NCBI RefSeq assembly: GCF_000611645.1 | Contig: NW_014013614.1 | Location: forward strand, 1 to 64,000 | Reading direction: 5' to 3' | Length of the DNA stretch: 64,000 bases | From: Monoraphidium neglectum | Taxonomy: Eukaryota > Chlorophyta > Chlorophyceae > Sphaeropleales > Selenastraceae | Part shown: positions 35,932 to 51,641 of the stretch, one piece after another | How positions within the stretch are numbered: position 1 is the stretch's first letter | How the letters are laid out: the number at the start of each line of letters is the position of its first letter | Made by a program: the position numbers and the translations under genes | Notes under the pieces: generated by a model | What the model was told of the DNA's origin: nothing | Seen by the model: the letters and a program-made list of their open reading frames with translations, nothing else | Databases searched by the model: none

Positions 35932-37449
35932 GCACAGCAGCAGATGCAGAAGCCGAAGCAGACTCAGCAGCAGACCATCTACAGGCCAGACAAGCTGGTG
36001 CGGGCAGACCACCGCACACGCACCATGGATGCCTTTGTGGTGCGCGGGGCGTCAGCGCCCGCGGTCAATGGAGGTTCGAAGACAGGCCAGCAAGGCGGCG
36101 GCGGCGGCGGCGGCGGTGAAGCCGACGTAGATGCTGTTGATGCAGAGGCGGATGCGAGTGCGGGGCTAGCAGGGCACACTGCATCTGCCGCTGCAAAAGC
36201 GGCTGTTGCTGTTGGCATGCCGCGCAAGCGGCGAGCCGCGGAGCGCGATCGGCTGGCCTTCAACAGCAGCATGGCAGCGGCAGTGGTGGGCAGTGGCGAT
36301 GACGGGGAAGAGCGGCAGGACGGGGTTGATGGACACCCTGACGCTGCGGAGAATTCGACAGCTGGAGCACTTGTGCAGCAGGCGCAGCAGCTACTGCCGC
36401 CCAAAGCACGCGAGCAGGGCAACCCCCCGGGCCCGCCGCCTGTGGCCGCGGCGCGCGAGCTGCTTGCAGCGCGAGAGGCGGCCTCCCCCGCGGGTCTGAC
36501 GGGCTTGGTGCGTCAGCACGTTTTCGTGGGGTTGGCTGACGAGGCTGGGGAGTGGGGCCTGCTGCAGTCTGGCACGCGGCTCTATCTCGCGGCCCTGGGT
36601 CCGCTGAGCCGGGACCTGTTCGAGCTGCAGGGACTGCGACGCTGGGGCCGCTGCCCCGCAGCAGCGCTGGCGGAGCCGCTGCCACTGGAGGGCCTGGCCG
36701 CGGCGGGGCTGGCACTGGAGGAGGCCGCTGGGAGGTGGCAGGTAAGGGTATGTTATCCATTTGTTGCCGGGGCGGGCCCCAAGCTCGAGTGGGTGAGGCC
36801 AGCCCCCCTGAATCTCAGCCCTCGCCGAGATCTTCCGCCCTTTCTTGTGCGCCCACCCTCGCAGCCCTCAGACGGTCCCATCCCCGAGCTGGCGCGCCTT
36901 GCGGCACAGGCCCTGTCCATGCGCGCCCCCGTCCTGGCCAGGCTAGGCGTGGTCGTCGATGACCAGGGGCGGCTGGCGACGCTGCCTGTGCTACTCAACG
37001 GCTACTCCCCCGACCCCTCGCGCCTGCCAGACTTGATACTGGCGCTGGTGAGAGACGTTCCCTGGGAGGAGGGTGAGGAGGCACGTGAGGTGGTGGAGGG
37101 CGTGGTGGCAGCGGTGGCGATGCTCTTCGCGCTGGCCCCGCTGGAGCGGGAAGTGGAGCGCGGTGCGAGCAGCGGCTATGGCGGAGACGGCGGGCAGTCG
37201 GCGGGTTTAGAGATGACGAGAGGGGCGGAGGCAATGCAGCTGGACGGTCCGGCGCGGGACGCCGGCCCTTGCCATGCGTCATTAGCGCCGCACCGCCGCC
37301 TGGCGGAGCGTGAATGGGTGGCACGGCACGTGGTGTTGCCGGCAATGAAGGCGCTGCTGCGGCCCAGGCCGTGCCGTGCCAATGACGGCAGCCTGCTGCT
37401 CCTGACCTCCATGGAGCGGCTATACCGCGTCTTTGAGCGGTGCGGTTGA
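33953..37449 (+). CDS. MLH1: DNA mismatch repair protein MLH1
   Basis: Five exons, 33953-34116, 34293-34728, 34964-35419, 35701-36741 and 36865-37449, join in phase for 893 residues. MLH1 pairs with PMS1/PMS2-type subunits and acts after MutS recognises a mismatch. The GHKL ATPase is intact: KEMLENSIDAGATRI (catalytic Glu and Mg-binding Asn), DDGCGV and ATLGFRGEAL. The transducer domain ends with VNVHPTKREVGFLHQ. The C-terminal dimerisation domain has LPVLLNGYSPDPSRLPDLIL, and the protein ends YRVFERCG. Canonical MLH1 ends in FERC, so there is one extra Gly. The protein is longer than usual (about 740) because the linker in exon 4 holds polyQ, polyG and Ala/Glu-rich inserts. The 123-bp intron 36742-36864 is a multiple of three and has no stop, so its retention would keep frame. 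Confidence 0.95.
35902..35940 (+). repeat. CAG repeat in MLH1 linker
   Basis: CAG repeats encode about nine consecutive Gln and further Gln in the ATPase to C-terminal domain linker of MLH1. A GGC run around 36094-36117 adds polyGly. Confidence 0.85.
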
Positions 37450-37832
37450 GTGCCCGCCTCGAGCTCATGTCACATGCCATGCCCAGCAGGATGAGCCACC
37501 CAGCTTCTTTGCCATACTGCATGATCTCTCTGCAAAATTACGAGTCTTTGTTGATCATTTCAGGCACGGCAGCACTTTGTCCAAGGTGTGCTTCGCTGAA
37601 CGATGGCGCTGCAAATTGCCGCTGCTTTTTGAATTTCCCCCCATAGTTCTGCAAAGTCAGACTTGCGTCGTCAGATATGTGTGATTGTTGTGAGCAACCA
37701 GCAGACAAAATTGGGATAGCTGTCGACAGAAGCACTCACAAGGTCTGCTACACTTTTATGAATTCAAATCAATAATTAAGAAGCACCACCCATTTGCAAG
37801 TCTTGCAGGGACGAGAGCCAGCTGTGCGGCAT
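37450..37832. other. Convergent intergenic region
   Basis: AT-richer 3' flanks of MLH1 (+) and the following leftward gene. Nothing else is seen. Confidence 0.5.
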
Positions 37833-40800
37833 TCATTCTACTCCCCCTGCCCCCGTCGCCCAGCGGCCCCGAACCCAGCCCCCAAGGCTGCCAGCTCCAC
37901 CGCCGCTAGATGGCCGTGCTTCACCCGGCCACGCCGCCTCAAGGACTGCCGCCTGCTGCAGCGCCCAGCAGCGCCGCAATGGCGACCCGCCTCCCTCGCT
38001 GCTGGCTGCCCCGCCGGCGGACTCGTGCGCTGTGGCGCCATACGGCGCGCCTCCACAGCTGCTGAGGACATAGTCAACTTGCTGGCTGCACACGCGCCAC
38101 GCCCGGCGCTCTGCCTCTTCTTCCCACCGCTCGCGCAGCATAACCAGGGCCGCAGGGGGCAGAACGCTGTCAGGGTCAGGTGCGGGGCTGTCGTGTCCGC
38201 CGCCTACCGGCACCAGCCGCCCTGTCAGCGTGCCCAGAGGTTGCTGTGCATGGTGCGCCAGCTCCTCCTGCAGGCCCTCCAGCTCACAGCCCAGGTCCTG
38301 GCGTGGGGAGTGGGCAGGAGACGGGGGCCAACACCGTGTCAGGCCAGAAAATGGCAAACCAGGGCGTGTAGTGTTTGCGCATGTGCCCTAAAGTGAGGGG
38401 AGCGCCGCTGCAGCATTGATGGAGCCAGCAAGTCCCTTTCACGCGACAAAGACACACATAAACCACGTTTCTGCCTCTGTCCTGACTGCCTCTTAAGGGG
38501 CGGCGCCGGAGCAATCTTGCTTGCGCACCGCGGGGGCTTCTCCGTCCTCAAGCGACTGCGGCGGCGGCATCAAGCCGCCTGGAAGCGGCAGCGGCACTGG
38601 AAAGTGGGGACTGGCAGGCCCTGTCGACCGCCGTGTCGACATTCGCAGGCTGTCACAACCTCCCGCATTTCCTGCGGCGCTGCCGCTGCTCTGCCATGTC
38701 GCGCGGAGCTGCGCCACGCCGCCGCCACTCTGTCCTTGCAGTAGGGCCCCGTTGGACTCGTCACCAACATCGCCGACGCTGCACATGGGCAGCTCCTCCC
38801 CCTGCAGCATACCGCATTCGCTGTCCCCCTGGTGGCCAAACCCGCGCGCCAGGCGTTGCAGCCGCCACGACATGGCCATCAGCAGCTCGCCTCCGTCGGC
38901 AATCGAAGCTGCGTCCTGGTCCCAGCCCTCTCCCCCTGTGCTGGCGACATGGCCGGTCCCAACCGCGCTCACGCTGCCCCCGCCGTAAGACCAGGGCCGC
39001 TGCAGACGTCCGGGAGGCAGGCCGCCAGAGGCTAGCTGCGACGGCTGGCCAATGGCCGCCATAGTGCCAACCAGACGCGGTGGTGGCCTCTGGTGGTGCT
39101 GGCTCCGCTGCTGCCAGTAGCGCCTCTGCTGCTCCGTCACACTCTGCTGCGAATGGCGCTGCCACGTGTGTGCTCCATTTGGCAGCTCACCAGGATCAGG
39201 GCTCTGCCAGTTCTCCAGGTTCCACTGCTGCCGCTGCTGCTGAAGGTGCTGGTCCTCCTCCTGCAGCTGCCGCTGTCCTTCTTGCTGCAGCTGCCCCTGC
39301 TGAAGCCGCTCACCGCAATGGCGCTGCTCGCGCCTGCAGGCGTTCACACGCAGGTCCTCGCTGTGGTCCTCCCTCTGACCCTGCTCTTGTCCCTGCCACT
39401 TCTCAGGCCTGGGCAGTGTGGTTGTGCTGCTGGCTGGGTCCAGCAGGCCGACCAAGGTGTGCGGCCGCGGCAGGCTAGAGCGCAGCGCGTTCAGGGTGTC
39501 TGAACGCCTGTCACTGCCACCGCTAGCCTCTGTGCGCTGATTTGCTGCACTGAATTTTACATTGCCACTGAGCTGCGACAAGGCCACGCTTGCCATGTCT
39601 TTCTGGGTGCTGAGGCAGGCTCCAGCAAGCGGCACCGCCAGGCTGCTCGTGCTGTTTGCGGGTTCGCCCGTGGCCATTCTGCAGCGTGCCTCTGGCTCAA
39701 GCACATCCACAGCGCCGTCAATACCCTGCTGCTCAAGTACACCCAAGGGGGGGCATTTGCTGCCACAGCCGTCCCTGCTGCAGTTTCCGCTGCTGCCGTT
39801 GCCACCGCTCCCATCATCTCCGTCGGCAACCTCGTGGCTCCCATTGCTGAGCTCCTGCAGCAACCCTGTCACACGCGAATTGGCTTGCCGCACCTCTGAC
39901 AAAGCCTCCGACAGGTCGCGGCCCTGGAAGGACGATGCGTGCGAAGACAAGTGGACACGGCCCAAGTCCTGTGCGGGCAGAAGGCCGAGCGCGTCAAGAG
40001 CCTGCTCAAGGGCTGCGCCGTCAGCGTGACTCTCGGCCTCTGCGCAGCGCAAAAAACCCGCTGTCTCCACGGCAGCTACCTCGGTCGTGCCACATGCTGC
40101 TGCCTCCGCCACGGCTGCTGGCTCACCACCGCCAGCGCTGTCTGGGCCCCACCCCGACAGGAACTCGCTGGTCTGCTGTTGCCATTGAGCGCGCTGCCGC
40201 GTTGGGCGCGCGCCGTCTGCCGCCTGGACCTGCTCAAACATGCGGTCCAAAGTGTCCTGCCCCGGCCGACACCCAGCAGCCAGCGGGGACCCCCGGTGGC
40301 CGAGCGGCCCCAGGCCGCTGGCCCCTGGCAACACCTGCTGCAGCACACGTGCCACCATGCCGTGCATGGGGCTGTCCCCAGTGTGACTGCCTGCTCGCTG
40401 CGGCGAACAGCCCGCCGCGACGCCCCTGCCAGTGTCGCTGTCACCCGGTGCGCTGCCCACTTCGGTCTGGAGGGGTGGCCTGGCGTCCACCATGTCTGCT
40501 GGCGAGCCAACCACAATCTCTACACGCCCGTAGAAGTGGTGGGCCACCTCGAGCCGTGCGTCCGGCTGCAGCGCCGCGGCCGCCTCCCCGCCGTACACCG
40601 CCATTGGCTGCAGGCGGTGCAGCCAAGGCGGAGGCGGGCCCGGCGACCACTCGGCCTGCGACCCCGCGTCGATGGAACGCCGCAGGCCTGGGAGTGGCGC
40701 TGGGTCCTGGTCCTGCTTGGCGCCCGGAGAGGCATCGACCTCCTCCGCCAGCTGCTGGCGCCGCGGCGGCGGCGAGGGCGGCGCGTACACCTGCACCCCG

Positions 40801-42535
40801 AAATCAAGCAGCTCCCCCTCGAAGGGCTTGGGGCGCTGGAAGTGGCGGCCGGAGCTGACGGTCGCAGGGGCCTTGAGCGGGGCGCGGCGGGCGCGACGGA
40901 CCTTGTTGGGAGACCTGCCGCTTGCGGGTGAGCTGTGGGCTTCTGTGGCGCTGCTGCTTGGCGTCGCTAGGCACAGCACCGCTGTTCGCGCCTCAGATGC
41001 CGCGACCCTGACTGCCGCAATCTGGTCGGATCTGCAGCGCTCCAGCGCAGCCAAGAGCCGGGACCGCTGAGACGACAACGCCTCTGCTTCCCCGGAGCCT
41101 GCGGCAGGCCCCGTGCCGAGTGTTGTTGGCGCACTGGCACGCTCTGACGCCGCGGAGTCTGCGACGACAGTCATCACCAGCGCCGCCAGCGTCTGCAGCG
41201 ACTCTCGGCGCACCTGTAGGGCGCGTGGTGCATGCACGAGGTGGGATGAGGCATGATGCAAAGCGCCCTTTACGCTACCCTTCAAGGAAAAGCTTGCAGC
41301 TGGTTTGAGTAGCCGGCCAGCCACGGATCGCCCGACCTCTCCACCCCACACCTGCCATGCCTCCTTGTCAGCAGCGCCCCTGCAGCAGATAGACGCTAGG
41401 CGCCGTGCACCCTCGGCGCCCAGCTGGCCGCCGCCCACCACCACCACCCAGGTCTTGAGCGGGGCGTACGCCGCCGCGACATGCCGCGCTGCGCTGCCGC
41501 CCCACATGTGCTCCAGCGCTGCTGCAAGGCCAGCCCGCAGGGCGACCGCGACAGACGGTGAGGTGCTGGCGACGGGCGCCAAGGCGGTCAGGACTGTGCC
41601 CAAAACTGCCGAGCCCGCCGCCACACGACTCATCTCCGGGTCGCGGTACGTGGTACGCACCAGCGGCTGCAGCAGCTCCTCAAACAGCCACCGCCCCTCC
41701 TCTGCAGGACCCGTGCCACACGTCTGGCGCTCGCCGTCCCGGCAGCCAACGAGGCGGTGTGTGGCTGCCGCCAGCAACGCCGCAAGAGCTTGGGCTACGC
41801 CTGCATCCCGCCTGTGTGCAGAGAGACACGCTAGTGCCTGCAGGGTTTGGAAGGAATGCGAGCGCGCGGATGACGTGCCGCGATACGGTGGGAGTGTGCG
41901 GGTCACGGCCGAGCCGCAGTGCGCATGCCTCGAGGGTGCCACCCCCGGGGGGGGACCCTGTCGTCAAACGCTTTGCATCTGAACCCACCTGCTTGACGGC
42001 AATGGGTAGCAGGTCGACCAGCTGGCTCCTCTCTATGCTGTCTATGAGGGGCGAAACCGCCAGCTGCAACCGCAGCTGTGCAGCGCGTTTGCCACATGTA
42101 TCGATGCCTGTGCAGCATGTGGCGTGACGCAGCAGTGGTGCAACAGCAGACAGCCGCGGCAGCAGCAGCGGCGGGGGCAGCACCGGCAGCGGCGGGGGCA
42201 GCGCCGGCAGCGGCGGTGGCAGTTGCAGCGGCAACAACAAGCGCAGCAGCAGGAGCTTGAGCAGAGCACTGCCGGTCTCACCCGGCTTGCTCAAGGCATG
42301 AAGTTGCTCACATGGCATATATAACTTAAAACAGGTGCGTCAAATCCGACCTACCTCTAAGGACCTCAACCAGCGCCTGCCGCGCCTGCACTCGGTTGTT
42401 ACTTGAACAGCAGTCTGCGAGGAGGTCGCGCGCCCCCACCAGCGCGCGCTCTGCAGCATCGCTGTTCTCGAAGCTGGACAGCAAGAAGTGTAGCCGCTGA
42501 TTAAACTTCAAGGGAGACGCAGGGCTGCTTCGCAT
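37833..42535 (-). CDS. Large HEAT/ARM-like protein, resembles TORTIFOLIA1/SPIRAL2 microtubule-associated family
   Basis: Exons: 42535-~42355, ~42306-41989, 41837-38529 and 38297-37833; about 1,400 residues. Junctions 2/3 and 3/4 are in phase; the junction 1/2 cannot be fixed by eye. The first ~450 residues are Ala/Leu-rich amphipathic helices in repeat order, ending with RLLAALERCRSDQIAAVRVA, which resembles the last HEAT units of plant TORTIFOLIA1 (cluster before a K/R-rich linker, here NKVRRARRAPLKAP). The centre is a long disordered region, with Gln-rich and Ser/Gly-rich blocks. The last exon (DLGCELEGLQEELAHH and on) is predicted coiled coil, also as in TORTIFOLIA1, whose members bind cortical microtubules. 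No residue-level signature proves the family, so this is a resemblance call. A Leu/Pro-coding minisatellite lies in exon 2. Confidence 0.5.
42153..42233. repeat. GC-rich minisatellite in exon 2 of the HEAT-like gene
   Basis: About three imperfect copies of a 24-base unit built on GGCAGCGGCGGGGGCAGC follow a CAG-rich lead-in. On the minus strand they encode Leu-Pro-Pro-Pro-Leu-Pro type repeats. Confidence 0.8.
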
Positions 42536-44270
42536 GATTGATGGTTCGGAGCCCGCGGCTGCCCATCAAAGTCAAAGCCGCTTGGCTCGATCTGCATCAA
42601 CAGCAGGTGGTATTCAGAAACACGAAAAACTACATCGCTGCAAAATGTCGCAGTATTGTATCCAGACCGTAGCGGTGACCCATTCCCGTACAGTAGCAGC
42701 ACCACCACGACTGTGGCGCGCCGCAGGCTGGGCCCTTCTCGTCCCCTGTATCATGCCTTACAGTAGTACTGGATCCTCTGTGGCAACACTGCGTGGTACT
42801 GGCCTGCTCTCATAAGCTAGGCCATTCAGAGTTTTGCAGTGACGGGTGAAACGGACTGGTCAGCTGGAACCGGACCTCCAGGCAATGAAGTTCGCTGCAC
42901 CCTGACACAATACATGACGATACTTGTTGGTGGAGGATAACTCCAACCTAGTCGCCTGCCGTTCACAATGTCTGAACCTGCCCTGGCTAGTTGGTTGTTC
43001 GCTGGCTCCATCCTGGCAAGTGCTGCCACTTCTGGGCGGGGAGGTCAGGAAACAATCAAAGCAGCAAGCTCGTCCATCAATGGATGAACTGCGGAAGGAG
43101 GTCGGCGGGGCGACACGGTGCAGCTTTGTGGCGTTACGCACATGTGCAGGTTGACACACCCGTGGAGAATGCAGCTGGTGCAGCTGGAGGTTAGCCCAAA
43201 CAGCCTCTACCATGCACGGCGCAGCCGTGCAGATGGATTGCCGGGCGTTTCACATGCAGTTGTATACACGACTCAGGTGTGTCATTTTGGATGGCATGCC
43301 AACGTTGTTCATGTTGCACGCCACCCCAGTGCGCACTGCAAATCCCTGGCCTGCCAGCGCGCTTGTATCGCAACAACCCATCACCTCACATGCGCAAGCG
43401 CTGTCGACCCGACTTGTATTGCCCCCTCACATGCCCTGCCCGCCATTCCCTCTGCGCGGCCGGCCGGCCCGCTGGCCGGGCGACCGCGTGTGGCCGCCAG
43501 TTGTGGTGCCGGATTTGAGGTACACGCGTAAGCAGCGAGTCAACCGGGAAGGCTGTGTGGGCTGTGAGTATCGCACGACGTCTGCCCCTTGCGGCCTTGT
43601 TTGCCGTTGTAAGTAGGTTGCTGAGTCCCCAGAAAGCCCACATCTGATGCAGTCGGGCAAAAGTGCCCCGCTTTGTGACCCTGCTGCAGAATCCCGATGA
43701 CGCCGCCCAGGCATCTGATCTCACACGAAGCGCAGTGCTGATTGGGAAGTGCACAGCCACCTGGCTCTTTACTCGGGAGCATGATATCACCGTATTCTCG
43801 AAGTCTCACCCGCGCCGATGATGTCAATACTGTATAGTGAGCAAACGAGCAGTGCCGGCATTCGTCAGGCGATTCTGTAAAGGTTGGACAGAGTTGAAGC
43901 TCGTGCGTCTGCAGGTAGGACGCAAGGTTTGGTTCTTGCGCTGTTGTATCAGCGATGGCTGCGGCTCGGGCTGCGGTTGCAGCGGGCAGGTGGCCGCCCA
44001 CAAGCGGAGCACGGACCCCACATTCCCTATACATGCCGTGGCTGCTGCGACGAATGGTCATGAAATTCTCTTAAGCATACGCAAGCAGTCAAATAACAGG
44101 GGCCCGATTCTCATGCTGCATGGCGGCGCGCCCGAGGCACGGTCGACCTCAGCACGCGCTCAGCAGGCGCAGCGCGAGGCCCCACCCTTGGCCGTGCACG
44201 CATCGCAGTTCTTCCGACCCTCCTGTGATGCTGTTGCCCAACACAGGCGACTCTGAGCTGACGTCAAACG
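42536..44270. other. Divergent intergenic region, no gene seen
   Basis: This is a 1.7 kb gap between the leftward HEAT-like gene and the rightward SPX gene. A 173-codon minus-strand open frame (43540-44061) lacks known motifs and splice support, and I do not call it. Confidence 0.4.
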
Positions 44271-45565
44271 ATGAAGTTTGGGCGTGTTCTCCGCGACTCT
44301 GCCGATTGCTCCCCGGACCTGCCCGAGCTGAGGGCGCTGTTTGACGCCTACAAGCAGCTCAAGAAGCAGGTCAAGGCCATCCCTGTGGTTGGGGCCGCCT
44401 CAACCACGCTGGCCGCAGAACAGCTGGCATTCGGGGCGTCCTTGGGCGGTGTGGTGGCGCGTCTGAACGACATGTGGCTTGAAAAGGAGGAGACCAGCGT
44501 GATACGCGTCGAGGCGCTCGAGGCTGCGCTTGCGGGTGCGGGGCGTGACGTGGCGCGTCTGGACGCGCTGCGGCGTGAGCTGACCGATTTTCACGGGGAG
44601 GTGCTGCTGCTGGTGCACTGGAGCATCCTGGCCTACACCGCCACGGTCAAGCTGCTAAAGAAGCACCACAAGCGCACCGGCCTGCTGCTCAACGCGCCCC
44701 TCGGGAACCTGCTGTCACAGCCCTTTTGCTCAACAGAGGTGGGCGCAATGGGTGGGACAGAGGGAGTGACGTGTGGAGCCAAGGCGGCGCTTTGCATAGA
44801 TGGTTGGCTGTGTGATGCAGCTCCATGGCTTGCGGACCTGCACTGAGGGGCCGCAACAACTGGGCCAGTAAAAACACAATATCATCCTCGCCCCCTCGGG
44901 CGAGCACACCACCGCCACAGCCCACTGTCGCCATCGCTGTGCTCACCTCACCTGCACCAGATGATGACGGATATTGCGCACCGCGTTGAAGCTGACATTG
45001 TTGCGCTGTGCCAACGCCTCCGAGCGTGCGGCAGAAGGAGCGCTGCTGTTGGGGCCCAAGGCGTCGGCGGCAGCGAAGATGCAGCTGTTGTCGGGGTGGG
45101 CTCAGCCGCCGGGCTGTGGCCTCTGGAGCTGAATGCCGCGCCGTTGGAGCCTTTGTGTGGACCAGCACCCCAGATGTCAATCAGCGGCCTCAACCTGTCG
45201 TCATGGCGAGCTGCTCCCACGGTCAGCGCCAGAACTCGTGAGGAGGCTGGTGCTGAGGGGGGGGCAGGTGACCAGCATGGCGCTGTTGGCGCTGTGGACG
45301 GCAGCAACGCTCGGGGTCGCGTGAGCGTGGCAGGGGGTGCAGCGGCTGCACGGCTGGTTGTGCACCACCAGGCATGGCAGAAGCAAGGGATGCTGGAAAC
45401 ACAAGGGCACTTCATAAGCCAGCAGGGTCAGACCCAGCAGCCGCAAGAGGAGGGTAGTGGCGGCGAGCTTGAGGCGCAGCAACCTCATCAACCACAGCGA
45501 GGTGCACCATTGCAGCAGCAGCAGCAGCAGCAGCAGCAGCGGCAGCAGCAGCAGCAGCAGCCGCT

Positions 45566-45625
<60 letters not shown>

Positions 45626-46085
45626 GCAGCAGCCGCAGCAGCAGCCGCAGCAGCAGCAGCCGCAGCCGCGGCCGCAGCAGCAACCCCAACGCTGCCATGC
45701 ACAGGTGCTGCAGCGTGGCGCAGCAGCGGGGCTGTTCCTGGCGCCGCAAGGGTCATTCTCAAACAGGGGCCTTGACAGCGACGCAAAGGTTGCAGGGCCC
45801 GCGTCTGGTGCCTCGCTACGGCCGGCCAAGCGCTCGCGTTCGAGCGAAGATGGCCTCTGTGACGCTGAATTGTGGCTCAGCCACCAGGCGCCCGTTGAGT
45901 TGGAGGCAGGCGGGCCCCAGGTGGCCCTGCGGCAGCCGGCCCCTGGTGCCATTTTGCGGCAGGCCCAGGTGGCGCTGCGCACGTGGGAGCATCTTTTGAC
46001 GTCAGCATCCACGCCATCCACTGTGATGGCGCACCCCACAGCAGCCAGCACGCCCACCAACACCACCCAGTCGTCTGCTGTGTGA
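44271..46085 (+). CDS. SPX-domain protein with long polyglutamine tail
   Basis: Two exons, 44271-44738 and 44961-46085, give 530 residues. Residues 1 to about 175 form a stand-alone SPX domain: start MKFGRVLRDSADCSPDLPEL, the helix IRVEALEAALAGAG, and the late helix TVKLLKKHHKRTGLLLNAPL, whose lysines correspond to the inositol-pyrophosphate-binding patch of SPX domains. The fold resumes across the intron (CSTE/MMTDIAHRVEADIV). SPX domains sense phosphate status through inositol pyrophosphates. No EXS, RING, MFS or VTC domain follows; instead there is a low-complexity Gln/Ala region with a CAG-coded run (about 341-395) and a short Lys/Arg patch (RPAKRSRSSED) that could be a nuclear signal. 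Plant stand-alone SPX proteins restrain PHR transcription factors; a similar role is inference. Confidence 0.85.
45513..45660 (+). repeat. Long CAG/CCGCAG repeat coding for polyQ
   Basis: About 148 bases of mostly CAG, with CGG and CCG interruptions, encode a Gln-rich run of nearly 50 residues with scattered Pro and Arg in the SPX protein. It is the longest trinucleotide tract in the window. Confidence 0.92.
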
Positions 46086-47581
46086 GCCGCAGCTTTGAAG
46101 CCGTTTCTGCGAGGGTGAGCAGAAACAATGCGCGCAGCTCAGGTCAAGGCTAATTTGCCCGACACTGTGCAGAAAATTGCGCACAGCTCAGGTCAAGGCC
46201 GATTTGCCCGACAATGTCGTGCTATTACCCCTCGCAATCTGATCTTGGCGGCATGGTCTGTTGTGCATTCTTTCAGCGCCCCTCAAACTAGAAAGCGCAG
46301 TCAACACCATTTACAAGCACGTGGGCTCTGTTCTGCAATGGGTTTTCGTGTCGTGTTTCACCTCCATCAACAATTGCGGTGTGCACGAGCGCCATGGATC
46401 ATGGCCGCTGCTGTTCTCATGCAGGTGCCTTGTTTTCAAGTTACCCTACACAGAGGATGATGCAAGTGATTACTGGTAATCACACCGCCAACAACAACCA
46501 GCCGGGCGGCACTCAATGTGGGCTGTTGTTGAAGAGAGCCTGGTGCTGCCGCCAGCATCTCAGCTGACTGCAACTCCCAACGTGCAGTTGCCCCATCACA
46601 TAGACAGCAGTCATGATGGGGAAAAGAGTGTGATGGAGATACAAACAAGCTAATCATATGTTCGATGGCGCATGTCACAGCGCCCAGAGCTACGTGCATC
46701 CCACCCATAAAACGGCGGGGCCCCAAACCAACGGGCAACTCTGCCGCTCCACACGGCGTGTCACCTCCGCAGTCAGCGGGAGACCCCAGCGTGGCCTGCG
46801 TGGCTGAAGATCTTTTGCATGCATATCCAGAAGGCCGCAGCCAGCAGTACGGTTGTCACATATCGTACCTGGCGCAGCACGGGATCAGTGGGCGACCGCC
46901 ATAGCGGCTCGTCTGTTGTTCACATGTGGGTTCAGGCGAGCTAGTTGTTCAGGTTCGTTCCTTTGGCAGCAAGACGGCTACGGCGCCGTTACGTTGAGCC
47001 CTGACAGTTAGGCACGCTGAAAAATCGAAAGGCAAGAGTGCAGCAACATGTTCCACGGCAAGGGTATGTGCTCGCATCATGCGCGTGGCGGCAGCGCGCC
47101 GGGACTCACCAGTGCATTGCGTAGCACACCCGCCGCCTCCGCGCGCACGGGCTGCCCCCGCCCCTTGCCCTGACTGTCGGCAATTTCTGTTGCCACGACC
47201 TCCCGATGCTGGTTCGCGCGCCGCCTATGCATACTCATGTCGGCGATCTCAGATCGCGCTGCAGATCGGATCTGCGAGGTTCTTTGTATAGCCGTGATGC
47301 TAATTGTCCAACAATATGTTCATCGTCCTGAAACAGCACTCCGCAGCACACACGCTACTCGCGGGGCCGCCGGCCACCTGCTCCTTACCGGGTGCCTGTC
47401 CCTTCCTCATTCTCTCATCTGCGCGTGCGTCTCACTCGCTCCACGACAGCGTTTGCCATCATCGTTGCATCAATATCTCAACAAGTACACGCATCTAATT
47501 CATACGTCAAGGAACGTTGATCAGGCAAACTGCACCAAGCGAGCCAGCCTCTGCGTCTGCGCCAGCTACCATCGAGCCGCC
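46086..47581. other. Intergenic, with a 48-base tandem duplication
   Basis: 1.5 kb between SPX and MTHFR. The proximal part (46131-46219) holds a two-copy direct repeat, listed separately. A tiny candidate first exon (MFHGKG, near 47048, with a GTATGT donor) has no recognisable partner exon, and I leave it uncalled. Confidence 0.4.
46131..46219. repeat. Imperfect 48-base tandem duplication
   Basis: GCTCAGGTCAAGG-C-AATTTGCCCGACA recurs 48 bases later as GCTCAGGTCAAGGCCGATTTGCCCGACA. It lies in the probable 3'UTR of the SPX gene. Confidence 0.8.

Positions 47582-51641
<4,060 letters not shown>

Noticed and set aside
40286..40330. GGTGGCCGAGCGGCC stretch resembling a tRNA-Ser/Leu D-arm
   Set aside because: No matching acceptor stem or T-arm, and it sits inside the HEAT-like coding exon.
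43540..44061. 173-codon minus-strand frame in the gap before SPX
   Set aside because: Cys-rich but without family pattern; no donor/acceptor context or conserved blocks.
45412..45999. Long Ser-, Ala-, Cys- and Leu-homopolymer open frames overlapping the SPX gene
   Set aside because: They are the other five readings of the CAG repeat and have no start context or conserved flank.
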